From: CAKRZE01 sp045617585
GTDB lineage: Bacteria > Bacillota > Clostridia > Oscillospirales > CAG-272
Length of the DNA stretch: 56,889 bases
Direction: 5' to 3'
Assembly (NCBI GenBank): GCA_045617585.1
Contig: JAZLIW010000162.1
Location: 1 to 56,889, forward strand
Shown: positions 26,601-34,498 of the stretch, one piece after another
Position numbering within the stretch: the first letter of the stretch is position 1
Layout of the letters: every line of letters starts with the position of its first letter
Notes under the pieces: generated by a model
Databases searched by the model: none
Told to the model about the DNA's origin: nothing
The model's input: the letters and a program-made list of their open reading frames with translations, nothing else
Made by a program: the position numbers and the translations under genes

Positions 26601-29590
26601 TCGATGGCAAGGGGTACTTCCCTGCAGGAAGAACCGCAACGGTTGTTATTACTGAAAGAACAGGTCACTTTGACGGTACTAAGGCGACCGACAGCATTTT
26701 GATTACCGCGGTCGACGCAGCCGGCAAGCCTGTCATTGAAGATTGCTCTGCGCTCGTAGGTGAATGGACAACCGAGGGGACCGGCAACAGCGCGACGCAT
26801 ACCGCAAAGATCGACTTTACTGCAGATGCGAATTACGAGTTTACACTGAGCTATGAGGATCTTGCCACCAACGACTGCGGTTATGAGGAAGTGGTATTTG
26901 CCGAGGGTACCGTGGCTCCTCGCTTCTTTGCGGTCGATAAGACGGCTCCTACCGGTACCGTTACCGCAGGCAAGCTCGGGACCTGGGACAAGCTCATTCG
27001 GGTCCTCACGTTTGGTCTGTGGAGCAAGGACACTGTTGACGTGACCGGTACCTCAAATGACGCGACCACTCCCATTGAGTCCGTATCCTATTATAAAACT
27101 TCCGATACTACCGCAAAGACCAGGGAAGACCTGAAGGCTGTTACTTCCTGGACCGCCTTTGAAGGTGAAACCGGGATCACGGTTCCTGTAGACGAAAAGT
27201 TTGTTGTCTACGTCAGGATCATTGACTATGCCGGCAACGTCACGTTTATCAGCACGGACGGTATCGTCGTTGACGATACGATCCCCTCTTTTGAAACCGT
27301 AAAACCCGAGATCACGATCACCCCCGAACCCACGAACGGTATTTACAACTCCGACGTTACCGTTGGCGTATCCGTAGTTGATCCCAAGATGGGCGATACC
27401 GAGGCTTACGCCGGCTTGAAGGAAATCAGATACGAGGTCTACAACCTGGGTGCAAAGACTCAGGAGGGAACCCTTTATTCCTTCGAGTTCGTTGAAGAGA
27501 ACGGTGAAAAACTTCTCAGGATCTACAATAAAGGCGAACTGGCATCTGAACGCAGAAACTATACACCCACCTATGAAGACCTGCTGCCCGCATGGGAAGA
27601 CAAGGCTGCGATCGTTGTTAACAAGGATCTGAACAACAGCAACGACGTCAGGATCGTCGTTTACGCAGTGGACAACGCAAACAACGCAAACCAGGCCGGG
27701 TGCGAGATCAAGATCGACATTACTCCCGCTGAGATCGAGGTAACTTACGACAACAACGACGGCGATACCACGTTTGCGGACAGCACGTACTTCAAGGCAA
27801 ACCGAATCGCTAAGATCGTTGTTACCGAAAGAAACTTCAAATCTGAGTATTTCAGGTATCTTATTACCAATACCGACGGTTACGTTCCCGTGATCAGCGG
27901 CTGGGAAACGAAAGCCGGTACCAAGGCGAATGGTGACGATACGACCCATACGGCAACGATCCTCTTTGACAGGGACGGTGACTACCGGTTCACGATCGAG
28001 TCCTGCATTGACGCTGCAATGAATGAGAACAACGCCCCGACTACCGGAACTTCTCTCGCTCCTTGGACATTTACCGTTGATAAGACGGATCCCATTGTCA
28101 GCGTAATCTATGACAACAACGATGTGCGCAACGGCAACTACTACAATGCACAGAGGATCGCGACCATTACGGTCACGGAGCATAACTTCGAAACTGAATC
28201 GGGCAGACTGATCATCAGCCTCAAGGCAACCGACGACGGTGCGGAATCCGCTCTTCCCACTGTGAGCGGTTGGACGCAGAACAAGGACAACAAGGACGTT
28301 TACTCTGCGACGATCACTTATGCAGCTGACTCTCTCTACGTGTTTGACTTTGATTACACGGATAAGGCCGGCAACGCAGCGGCAGATATCGCAGAGCAGA
28401 CCTTCTACGTAGACAAGACCGCTCCCGCTCTTACCATTGAGAAGATCGTTGATGAATCCGCAAACAACGATGAAGGCGATATCGGTTTTGTGATGACTGC
28501 AACGGACACGAACTTTGACGTATTCACGCCCGTTCTGACTGCTGTTGTAAAGAACGGTGATACGTTTGAAACCAAGCAGCTTGAGATCGGTCAGATCACC
28601 GACATCAAGAACGGCAAGGTGTTCACGGTGACCAATATTGAGGCAGACGGCATCTATCGCATCACTTGCACGATCGTTGATAAGGCCGGCAATGCGTTCT
28701 CCGAGGAAACTCTTGAGAAGGCCGACGGCTCAAAGTACGTTGAGCAGCGTGCAGGCGATGATCTTCTCGTGACGTTCTCCGTCAACCGCGACGGCTCTAC
28801 TTTCGAGATCGACAAGAACACCGTTGACATTGTTGGGCAGTACTACGTTCAGAATGTCGGAAACGACGTTGTTATCGTTGAAATCAACGCCGATCCTCTG
28901 AAGGAGTACACCGTAACGCTTAACGGCAAGGAATTGGAAAAGGATAAGGATTACACTGCTGCCGAAGAGGGCGGCAACGGCGCCTGGAAGAAATACACCT
29001 ACGAGGTTCATAAGGAGCTGTTTGCTGACGAAGGTGAATACAAGCTCGTCGTGTCCTCCAAGGACAAGGCAGACAACGACGCGTTCAGCGACGTGAAGGA
29101 AGCTGCCGTTGAGTTTGTTGTTGACCGTACGGCACCCGTGGTTACTGTTTCCGGTATCGCAAACGACGGCAGATATCAGACCGATAAGCAGACCGTAACA
29201 CTTATTCCCACCGATGACGGCGGCGCACTGCAGACTCTAATCGTTAACATGGAAGACGAAGACGGCAATGTCATGAAAGAAGTCATCAACCTGACGGGTG
29301 AGGCTCTTGCGAGCGAGCTTGAAGCGAACGGCGGCAAGATCACCTTCGAGATCGCCGAAGGGCTGTATCAGAACGTACGGATCATCTGTACCGACTGTGC
29401 GGCCGGTGAGACCGATGAAACCAATACTCACGATACGACTATCAAGAACGTGTCGGTGTCTTCGAGTGTGTTCATGATCTTCTGGGCCAACAAGCCTCTC
29501 CGCTGGGGCACCATCGGCGGCGTGAGCGCAGCAGCAATTGCTCTTACCTTGCTCGTCGTCTTTAAGAAGAAAAAGCGCAAAACCGCATAA
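20630..29590 (+). CDS. Giant Ig-like/BIG2 surface protein (putative adhesin)
   Basis: 2986 residues with a signal peptide (1-31; LALFLAVAMIMPTMPLSVFS). Residues about 37-270 contain two related modules (each with FTV...EFT...FGP...FPLS). Residues about 270-905 contain a string of BIG2-type domains, visible from recurring SSDETIATVDADGKVTA-like segments. Residues 900-2900 contain large Ig-like modules with recurring DNAGN and VDKTAP motifs, typical of bacterial Ig-like repeats. Four modules contain a Trp...LT(F/L)GL(W/F) motif (encoded near 23650, 24724, 25876 and 26986). The C-terminus is a membrane helix (about 2952-2976) and a KKKKRK tail; there is no LPxTG motif. It is likely displayed on the surface and transcribed with the pilus genes. 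Two near-identical 255-bp segments lie within it. Confidence 0.9.
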   Translation: MRRIVKLGQVRRILALFLAVAMIMPTMPLSVFSAAPGTVTTDIGEKEFTVGTPTEFTITTTANDDLGTMVIGTTVFNDPSAIEKLEFYEVQNGNWFEMVGDFGPSTEFPLSDATSKFRVTFKKAGIYSADILIKSFEDDSVICSATATVFVHGSSSFTTDAGSKLFAVNEATEFTFTTVANEDADKTVIGHVEFSDPDAVDLLEYYETQDDEWYPLEDTFGPAAGFPLSNGTDTLRVTFKQTGNYTIIASLKEIESGDILCFAIADVAVKDRSAISFTDDSIEIRYSDANAVNDSLVDDVTGAEYTYQSDDEDVVKVNEYGVLTPTGVGEATITVTRKENSEYMAASATYTVLVTEGVQGELMWDKTVPESIKWNAEEGYSNTVSGGSGTGDVAYVSDDPEIAEVDPDTGVLTMKKPGTVKITATKDGGTLYDDQTASYTLVIIKSEQAALAFGESNPNAIYVGDEYANAAAGGSASGTIQYSSSDETIATVDADGKVTALRVPAGEDSASVEITATLTGDDYYEDATPVTYTITIYRASPKTPLAFEKGTQGQKIKYGEEYTNAVSGGDTAPVTYQSSDDTVATVDANGKVTAWKAGTVTVTASVPQSEEYEEQTLSYELEIEFADQTVTFVNGSTNIPAITYGDSYQNTAAAEGAITYNSSDESVAEVDAEGKLIIKKSGTVTITATAAKTERYDEASSSYTITINKAKQTIGFEKGEKVEVTFNDNENKLSNTASSNATEGDEADKEGIDVLYVIAAGSEFVAEGTFDPTTGSFEIKGAGSVTVTASFSANDRYDANTASYTVVVAKDDQKIAFEKTKIEMINGDNSFVAPGASEQGTLFGTSDIIYTVVEDKNGVVSSIDAATGALTFTNKTGEVVIRAAKDADNNYNAAAATYTLTVKDAEIGENVFHVLVGEKIKSDSEWYTGNVSVEAADGYSLSYHEDAERADWQDTLVDAVTKDGTNDITFYVRHNESGRIYGAQTVTVKRDTTDPTLVIKHKEQTVWEKFLYILTLGLFENNKMEFTLQGEDVTSGGVKLEYLIVDESAERMDEAALDEVDGTEWQEYENDDFIIVDVGEDKTLVVYAKATDEAGQCVYASTSGIVSDRTAVPENNIVIETVTEDSSGFYDKDVEINVQIDDAQPSSGINCVTYEVLKNGVQTQTGTLFEFDIDDPTFEQLVPSWNSDDDNKNIIVDSELNNSDNVKVIITVVDNAGNETTKEMSLKICVNKPAIEVTYVDDPTAVQTYEGVTYYDTNRVAKIVITGRTSVFEASDAPAFTVTETKGDTAQGKTTYEVVDMGIAEGETPDDAAHTYLIKFNGSANYEYSVDYTDIFGNNLNHKSEKFVVDHEKPTASITIDGENTWTKLLKPLTFGLWKNKAVTVKAERGDATSPIKKFDMYSTDSTEIMNSEQLDELYEKGEFDPYKEFTVEEDAKFAVYIRVEDYAGHYDYFCSNGIVVDTTVSEITITPEETDLSHNDIPLYNHDVDVLINVVEKEYDSYSGIKEVKYWVVCDGNTTHEEVLYSFEYDMAGYPVNAPAYEDLLHEFTKTVTIDAEENNSCNVELFVKVTDNAGNEDISSEKVDIDVTGPAIIVGYDNNIANKVVDGREYYPANRTATVTITERTGHFEAEKATAGIKIKAVDVGGSKPIAVNGEELETDPEGYLTDITKLFGAIEWKPVESAAPDEEVHAAVLPFLYDANYTFEFSYVDLAGNGNQDLNTDGQKTPFEFTVDKVKPTATITVEPKTWDRLFDILTFGLFSKENVKVFATGTDETSPYSIEYYKTDKTDKTMILSDLEAITDWKDITAEPEFEISKDEKFVVYLKITDYAGNYRYIRSDGYVVDKKAASITIMPERTDLFHNDIPLYNHNVDVLIHVVEKGDDSYSGIKEVKYWVACDGNTTHEDVLYSFEYDMADYPVNAPAYEDLLHEFTKTVTIDAEANNSCDVVLYVTVTDNAGNVITDSVAVDIDVTVPTITVDFDNDADYKVVDGKGYFPAGRTATVVITERTGHFDGTKATDSILITAVDAAGKPVIEDCSALVGEWTTEGTGNSATHTAKIDFTADANYEFTLSYEDLATNDCGYEEVVFAEGTVAPRFFAVDKTAPTGTVTAGKLGTWDKLIRVLTFGLWSKDTVDVTGTSNDATTPIESVSYYKTSDTTAKTREDLKAVTSWTAFEGETGITVPVDEKFVVYVRIIDYAGNVTFISTDGIVVDDTIPSFETVKPEITITPEPTNGIYNSDVTVGVSVVDPKMGDTEAYAGLKEIRYEVYNLGAKTQEGTLYSFEFVEENGEKLLRIYNKGELASERRNYTPTYEDLLPAWEDKAAIVVNKDLNNSNDVRIVVYAVDNANNANQAGCEIKIDITPAEIEVTYDNNDGDTTFADSTYFKANRIAKIVVTERNFKSEYFRYLITNTDGYVPVISGWETKAGTKANGDDTTHTATILFDRDGDYRFTIESCIDAAMNENNAPTTGTSLAPWTFTVDKTDPIVSVIYDNNDVRNGNYYNAQRIATITVTEHNFETESGRLIISLKATDDGAESALPTVSGWTQNKDNKDVYSATITYAADSLYVFDFDYTDKAGNAAADIAEQTFYVDKTAPALTIEKIVDESANNDEGDIGFVMTATDTNFDVFTPVLTAVVKNGDTFETKQLEIGQITDIKNGKVFTVTNIEADGIYRITCTIVDKAGNAFSEETLEKADGSKYVEQRAGDDLLVTFSVNRDGSTFEIDKNTVDIVGQYYVQNVGNDVVIVEINADPLKEYTVTLNGKELEKDKDYTAAEEGGNGAWKKYTYEVHKELFADEGEYKLVVSSKDKADNDAFSDVKEAAVEFVVDRTAPVVTVSGIANDGRYQTDKQTVTLIPTDDGGALQTLIVNMEDEDGNVMKEVINLTGEALASELEANGGKITFEIAEGLYQNVRIICTDCAAGETDETNTHDTTIKNVSVSSSVFMIFWANKPLRWGTIGGVSAAAIALTLLVVFKKKKRKTA
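25064..25318 (+). repeat. Near-identical internal repeat A of the surface protein gene
   Basis: This 255-bp segment is almost the same as 26216-26470, 1152 bp downstream (an in-frame distance of 384 codons). Long stretches match base for base, including GAYTATCCCGTCAACGCTCC. The surrounding modules are more diverged, which suggests recent gene conversion or duplication. Confidence 0.9.
26216..26470 (+). repeat. Near-identical internal repeat B of the surface protein gene
   Basis: Partner of 25064-25318. Recombination between the two copies would delete or duplicate one whole 384-residue module while keeping the frame. Confidence 0.9.
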
Positions 29591-29640
29591 ATAACGGGCT
29601 CATCAGGCTTTTAGTGATTGCGCGATAGGACAAAGAAACA

Positions 29641-29676
29641 AAGATAGCCCTGTTCGGCAATGGACAGGGCTATCTT
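29641..29676. terminator. Strong hairpin after the giant surface gene
   Basis: AAGATAGCCCTGT pairs perfectly with ACAGGGCTATCTT around a ten-base loop. On the plus strand the T-run is short and lies partly within the stem; on the minus strand T-rich sequence follows. It probably separates the Tad operon from the glycosyltransferase genes, though termination may be leaky. Confidence 0.6.
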
Positions 29677-29692
29677 ATATGAAAGGTTTTGT

Positions 29693-31123
29693 ATGAAAGA
29701 ACAAAAAATCAGGAACACGATACCATATTTGGTTTTTGCTGTGTTTTGTGCGATAATTCTGACAAAGCCATTCGGCAGCGGCGATGAATTATGGAATTAC
29801 AGTTTTGCAAAAAATATAGTGAATGGTCTGGTTCCGTATCGGGATTTCAGCATTGTACAGACGCCGTTATCCGCGTATATTCCCGCCCTATTGATGACTG
29901 CTTTTGGAGACGGACTGCTTGTTTTTCGGATCGCGGGCTTTTTACTGCTGTTTGTTAATACATCGATCGTATATCATTTGTGTAAAAAAAGTACAGGGTC
30001 CGCTTTTCTCGGTTTTATTGCGGCACTGTTTATCAATTGTGTGAATTTGCCTTCTTATATATATAACTACAATTATTTGAGCGCCTTTGTCATTTTGCTG
30101 ATTTTTGAAATTGAAACCGGAGAAAAAAGTGAAAGTTCACAGTCTAATATATTAGTCGGATTACTCACCGGAACGTTATTACTGATCAAGCAAAACACAG
30201 GCGCTATGCTGATGCTTGCGAATTTTGCGGTATGTGTAACTGATTATCTGAAAAATAAGACGAAAGCAAAACCTCAGGCTGCAAGGATCGCGGCGAGCGC
30301 GGTGCCGATTATTCTCTTTTCGATATATATGCTTGCCGTTGGCGCAATGGATGATTTTGTTGACTATGCGGTTGTTGGGGTAACAACGTTCGTGCATCGC
30401 ACGACGCCGCTTGAATTGATTCAGACAGCTCCGTTTTATCTGATTTACATCGCGTTTATTCTATATGCTTTTGCTTCTATGGTGATGAACTTATGGAAAG
30501 ACGGAGTAACGCATCAGAAGATTTCCGGGCTGTCGTTCGCTGCCGCATGGATGATGGTGACATATCCATTATTCGATGCCTCCCATCTTGTTTGTGTTTT
30601 TATCGTTCTTGTACCTGCCTTTTGCATATTTGTCAAACAAAAAGAATACAAGCTTTGGGAAAAAGTAACTTGCGTATGTATTGCGTTAGCGGTCTCAGCG
30701 CTGTCCGTGGCAGCATTTCTTCCGTTGGGTGAGGGGTATATTCCCTCAACGTTGAACAATTATGAACACATTCCGATCGACCGTAATACGGAAGAATATA
30801 TCCGCTCTGTTTGCGAATACATAGAACAAAAAAATGAACAGGGATACAGAGTCAGAATATCCGATGACTCTGCCGCGGCATTTATGCTTCCCTTAGATGC
30901 CTATGAAAAGAATTGGAGTATGCTGCTGGTCGGCAATATAGGAACCAATACGGTAGAGGACCTGCTGGCATCGAATGAGGACTGCTTATATTTAGTATAT
31001 AAGTATACAGAGGATTTAGGCAGCCAGAACCATTTTGAAATGATCGAATATATAAAAGCCAACTACGTCAAGGTGGAGGAGGTGTTTGCTTTTGACGTCT
31101 ATCAAAAGGGCGCTGCAGAATGA
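29693..31123 (+). CDS. GT-C family membrane glycosyltransferase 1
   Basis: A 476-residue polytopic protein with roughly ten hydrophobic spans and a C-terminal soluble part (about 360-476). The N-terminal loop holds FGSGDELWNYS (Asp31-Glu32), the acidic first-loop motif of GT-C enzymes (ArnT/PMT-like), which use polyprenyl-linked sugars as donors. The ATG at 29693 follows GAAAGG; the in-frame start at 29660 falls inside the terminator hairpin. It is followed by an overlapping second glycosyltransferase-like gene. The base composition is more AT-rich than the carbohydrate genes further right. The acceptor is unknown; the neighbouring pilus and surface protein are the obvious candidates. Confidence 0.78.
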   Translation: MKEQKIRNTIPYLVFAVFCAIILTKPFGSGDELWNYSFAKNIVNGLVPYRDFSIVQTPLSAYIPALLMTAFGDGLLVFRIAGFLLLFVNTSIVYHLCKKSTGSAFLGFIAALFINCVNLPSYIYNYNYLSAFVILLIFEIETGEKSESSQSNILVGLLTGTLLLIKQNTGAMLMLANFAVCVTDYLKNKTKAKPQAARIAASAVPIILFSIYMLAVGAMDDFVDYAVVGVTTFVHRTTPLELIQTAPFYLIYIAFILYAFASMVMNLWKDGVTHQKISGLSFAAAWMMVTYPLFDASHLVCVFIVLVPAFCIFVKQKEYKLWEKVTCVCIALAVSALSVAAFLPLGEGYIPSTLNNYEHIPIDRNTEEYIRSVCEYIEQKNEQGYRVRISDDSAAAFMLPLDAYEKNWSMLLVGNIGTNTVEDLLASNEDCLYLVYKYTEDLGSQNHFEMIEYIKANYVKVEEVFAFDVYQKGAAE

Positions 31124-32621
31124 TTTTACGAAAACGTCCTGCGTCGCAATATTACTGATCGCGCTTCTTTCGATCACGCTGGTCTGCTTTTCCGGCGGGA
31201 TCAGCGGGAACGATTTTTGGTGGCACGTGAAAGTGGGCGAATGGGTCGTTGAGCATAATGAGGTGCCGACCACGGACATTTTTTCATGGTACGGTACTGA
31301 AAAGGAGATCTCATGGACCGCCCACGAATGGCTGGCGGACGTCGTTTTTTACGGGCTTCATTCCCTGGGCGGGAACGTGTGCGTCTTTGTGTTTTGCGTA
31401 GTCTGTGCCTTGGCAATGCTGCTGATGACGTACGTTCAAGTCAGGGAGTACGTGGAGCGAAGCTCCCTTTTTGGCGGGTTATTTCTGTCTTTGTTCGCTG
31501 TGGTTTCCAGCGTTTTCTTCTATGGACGTCCGCATATTTTCAGCTACTTTTTGTTATTTTTTGAGTTAAAGATCCTGTACGGGTTCTTCGAAAATCCACG
31601 CAGCAGGAAGATCTGTCTCGTTCCCATCATTGCAGTCCTGTGGAGCAATCTTCACGGCGGCTCCTCAAATCTGGCGTACGTTCTGTGTTTGCTGTTTCTG
31701 ATCGCAGGCTTATTTGATTTCTCATACGAGAGGTTGGAAGCAAAGAGATTCGATAAGAAGACGCTGATGAAATTACTTCTGGTAACGATCGGTACGGTAA
31801 TCGGCATTTTGATAAATCCGATCGGGACTAAAGTGCTGACATATCCTTATATCAATCTGAGCGACAATTTAAGTATGTCCGTTATAAGCGAATGGCAGGC
31901 GCCCGATGCGAAGGTCGTCGGGAATCTGATCCTTTTTTTCCTTCCGATCCTGTTAATGTCGATTGGGATCGTATGCGGCAGCAAGAAGATCAGATTGGTC
32001 GACGTTCTGATCATGTTGGCATTTTTGTTCCTGTTCTTTCGAAGTGCACGTTTTATCGTATTGTGGTACGTTGCCGCCGGCTTTTACGCCTTCCGGTACC
32101 TGCCTGAGGTCAGGATCAAAAAGGTAACAAAAAAGTCCGAAAAAATAGTCGTACTGGTTTTTATCTGTTTGCTGTGCGCTTGCTCTGTTCTTGGCGTTTT
32201 GGATACGGTCAAAACATATAAGAACGGGACTCTTATTGGAGAAGCGATGAGCCAAGAGGCGATCCGGGCCGTTAAAAACGATGCACCCGAAAGAATATTC
32301 AACGATTATGATTTTGGTGAAACACTGATATATCATGATATTCCCGTGTTTTTTGATGCAAGAGCGGATTTATATGCGCAGGAAGGGATCATGGCAGACG
32401 GAGTCAGTCTGATGTATCTCGAGCCGGTGAACCCGGAAAACAGATCTGGGTATGTGGCTGTAGAGGACATGATAAAAAAGTATGACTTCGATGCGGTTCT
32501 GATCATGAAGGGCAGATCGTTATATTCATATATCAAAAGTCATCCGGAGCGGTATGAATTAGTATACGAGGATGACAGACTGGGATACTTCAGGATCAGC
32601 GAAGGGCAAGGCAGCGATTAA
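31086..32621 (+). CDS. GT-C-like membrane glycosyltransferase 2
   Basis: A 511-residue polytopic protein. The first outer loop carries GNDFWWHVKVGEWVVEH with an acidic residue at about 43, as in GT-C type transferases, and a C-terminal soluble domain (about 395-511) contains RIFNDYDFGETLIYHDIPVFFD, a feature common to this membrane family. The start is uncertain: TTG at 31086 or TTG at 31092, the latter better spaced from GGAGGAGG (31075-31082). Either overlaps the end of the preceding gene, which argues for co-translation. The donor and acceptor cannot be inferred. Confidence 0.7.
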   Translation: MLLTSIKRALQNDFTKTSCVAILLIALLSITLVCFSGGISGNDFWWHVKVGEWVVEHNEVPTTDIFSWYGTEKEISWTAHEWLADVVFYGLHSLGGNVCVFVFCVVCALAMLLMTYVQVREYVERSSLFGGLFLSLFAVVSSVFFYGRPHIFSYFLLFFELKILYGFFENPRSRKICLVPIIAVLWSNLHGGSSNLAYVLCLLFLIAGLFDFSYERLEAKRFDKKTLMKLLLVTIGTVIGILINPIGTKVLTYPYINLSDNLSMSVISEWQAPDAKVVGNLILFFLPILLMSIGIVCGSKKIRLVDVLIMLAFLFLFFRSARFIVLWYVAAGFYAFRYLPEVRIKKVTKKSEKIVVLVFICLLCACSVLGVLDTVKTYKNGTLIGEAMSQEAIRAVKNDAPERIFNDYDFGETLIYHDIPVFFDARADLYAQEGIMADGVSLMYLEPVNPENRSGYVAVEDMIKKYDFDAVLIMKGRSLYSYIKSHPERYELVYEDDRLGYFRISEGQGSD

Positions 32622-32740
32622 TTGCCGTATCTTGCCACGTCTTAGAGTCACGGGAAAGATACGCTGCCGGGTATGACGGAGACGTTGTGCGGCTGACGTC
32701 AATGACGTCGGATCGCCGAACAAGAGGGGAGGTGCCGGAT

Positions 32741-34495
32741 ATGAATATCCTCAATCTGATCATGATCATCGTTGTCGTTACGTGCTACGTTGCGGCCTTT
32801 TCCAAACGGGCACAAATGAAGCTTGCCGGAAGCAGTCTGATCACCAAAGCCGAAAGAGAAATTGAGGGGTTTATCGCCGGGAATTACAGGATTATGCTGG
32901 CGCTTATCGTATTTGTCGCATGCTTTGTTCGCTTATGGAAATTCGGGGTCATTCCGTATGGATTTAATCAGGATGAAGCAATGGCAGGGTTAGAAGCACT
33001 GTCTTTGGCGAATAACGGAACAGACCATTACGGCATGACATATCCGGTGTATTTTACCGCATGGATCAGTTCCCAGATGAACGTGCTGCTGTCATATATT
33101 CAGGCACCGCTGTTCAGATTATTCGGCCCTTCAATCGCACTGGCAAGACTTCCTCTTTTGGTTTTTTCACTTGTGTCGCTCCGCGTTGTGTACTGCTTCT
33201 CTTACAGGATGTTCGGCAGGAATGCGGCGCTGGCGATTCTGTCAATTGCTGCAATCAATCCGTGGCAGATCATGATAAGCAAATGGGCGCTCGAAGCCAA
33301 CCTTCTGCCGCATCTTCTGCTGTACGGCTGCTACTTTATTTACCTTGGCATTGAGAAAAAAAGGTATATTTTCGTCTCGATGATCTTCTTCGGTCTTTCC
33401 ATGTATGCATACGGAATTGCGTATTATTTGGTCCCCTTTCTGCTTGTGTCGTTGTGTGTCTTTCTTTGCGTAAAAAGGTCTGTAAAGTGGTATGACGTCG
33501 TTATTTGTTTCGTGATATACATGGCAATATCGTGGCCGATTTTTACGATGATGTACGTAAACTATTTCAAGGTCGGTACGATTGAACTCCCCTTTATGAC
33601 AATTCCGTATTTTGAGAAGGGTGAGAGACTGAAAGACATATTATTCTTTTCTGATGAGAAACTGAAACAATTCGGTTTGAATTTTGCCCATATCGTTATA
33701 TTCATTTTTCTTCAGGTGAAAGACTGCCTGTGGAATTCGATACCGAGTATAGGTCCCTTTTATTACATAGGGATCCCTTTGCTCTTCCTTGGGCTGGCGT
33801 TCTTTATCGATGAGGCGCTCCGGAAGGAGTCTTCCGGGAAGGAGTCTTCCGGGAAGGAGTCTTCCGGGAAGGACGGGATCGTCATTCTGTTCACGTTGTT
33901 CGGAGCCTCTTTTCTATCCGGGCTCATTACCAATAACGTAAACCTGAACCGAATGAACGCCATAGCATACCCGGTCCTGTTCATGATCGGGTACGCAGTA
34001 TATCAGATCGTAAAACGTTTGAAAATCACGTTGATTCCGATCAGCCTCATGTTTGCGGTCCTGTTCTGCTCTTTTTCATATCAATACTATTACGGCGATT
34101 TTTCGGAGAAGCTCGGCACACTGTTCTATAAGGGCTTTGTGGAATCGGTTTGCTGCGTTAAGGATCTCGAATACGAGAGATTATTCGTGACGTCAAGGAC
34201 GCAGGGCGACAACGCGGAATTCCCCAGTGAGATCATTACGCAGTTTTTATTAGAACTTGACAGCGAATACACAACGGGGAAGTGCATTCCCGCTGATGAA
34301 AAATTACCGTACGACGAAAAATATATTTTCGGTATTTCACCGGAGCATATTAATAACGACGACGTTGACGCGATATATGTTATCCGTAATGATGAACTGA
34401 AGTACTTTGACAGAACACAGTACAATATCCTGGAATTTGATGGGTATTGTGTTGTGATCAATAAGTCAAATAAAACGCAGCGTAAAGGAGCCTGA
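32741..34495 (+). CDS. GT-C family (PMT/GT39-like) membrane glycosyltransferase 3
   Basis: A 584-residue polytopic protein. The first outer loop contains YGFNQDEAMAGLEALSLANNG with Asp78-Glu79, the expected acidic motif, followed by YPVYFTAW. About eleven to twelve hydrophobic spans follow, and a soluble tail (about 450-584). ATG 32741 follows GGGGAGG at 32727-32733. An in-frame triple 15-bp repeat (33822-33866) encodes Ser-Gly-Lys-Glu units in a loop between helices. The next gene starts three bases after its stop. Confidence 0.8.
   Translation: MNILNLIMIIVVVTCYVAAFSKRAQMKLAGSSLITKAEREIEGFIAGNYRIMLALIVFVACFVRLWKFGVIPYGFNQDEAMAGLEALSLANNGTDHYGMTYPVYFTAWISSQMNVLLSYIQAPLFRLFGPSIALARLPLLVFSLVSLRVVYCFSYRMFGRNAALAILSIAAINPWQIMISKWALEANLLPHLLLYGCYFIYLGIEKKRYIFVSMIFFGLSMYAYGIAYYLVPFLLVSLCVFLCVKRSVKWYDVVICFVIYMAISWPIFTMMYVNYFKVGTIELPFMTIPYFEKGERLKDILFFSDEKLKQFGLNFAHIVIFIFLQVKDCLWNSIPSIGPFYYIGIPLLFLGLAFFIDEALRKESSGKESSGKESSGKDGIVILFTLFGASFLSGLITNNVNLNRMNAIAYPVLFMIGYAVYQIVKRLKITLIPISLMFAVLFCSFSYQYYYGDFSEKLGTLFYKGFVESVCCVKDLEYERLFVTSRTQGDNAEFPSEIITQFLLELDSEYTTGKCIPADEKLPYDEKYIFGISPEHINNDDVDAIYVIRNDELKYFDRTQYNILEFDGYCVVINKSNKTQRKGA
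33822..33866 (+). repeat. Triple 15-bp tandem repeat within glycosyltransferase 3
   Basis: GGAAGGAGTCTTCCG is repeated three times exactly, followed by a partial fourth copy. Each unit is itself a small hairpin (GGAAG/CTTCC). Changes in copy number would add or remove five residues without a frameshift. Confidence 0.95.
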
Positions 34496-34498
34496 TCT

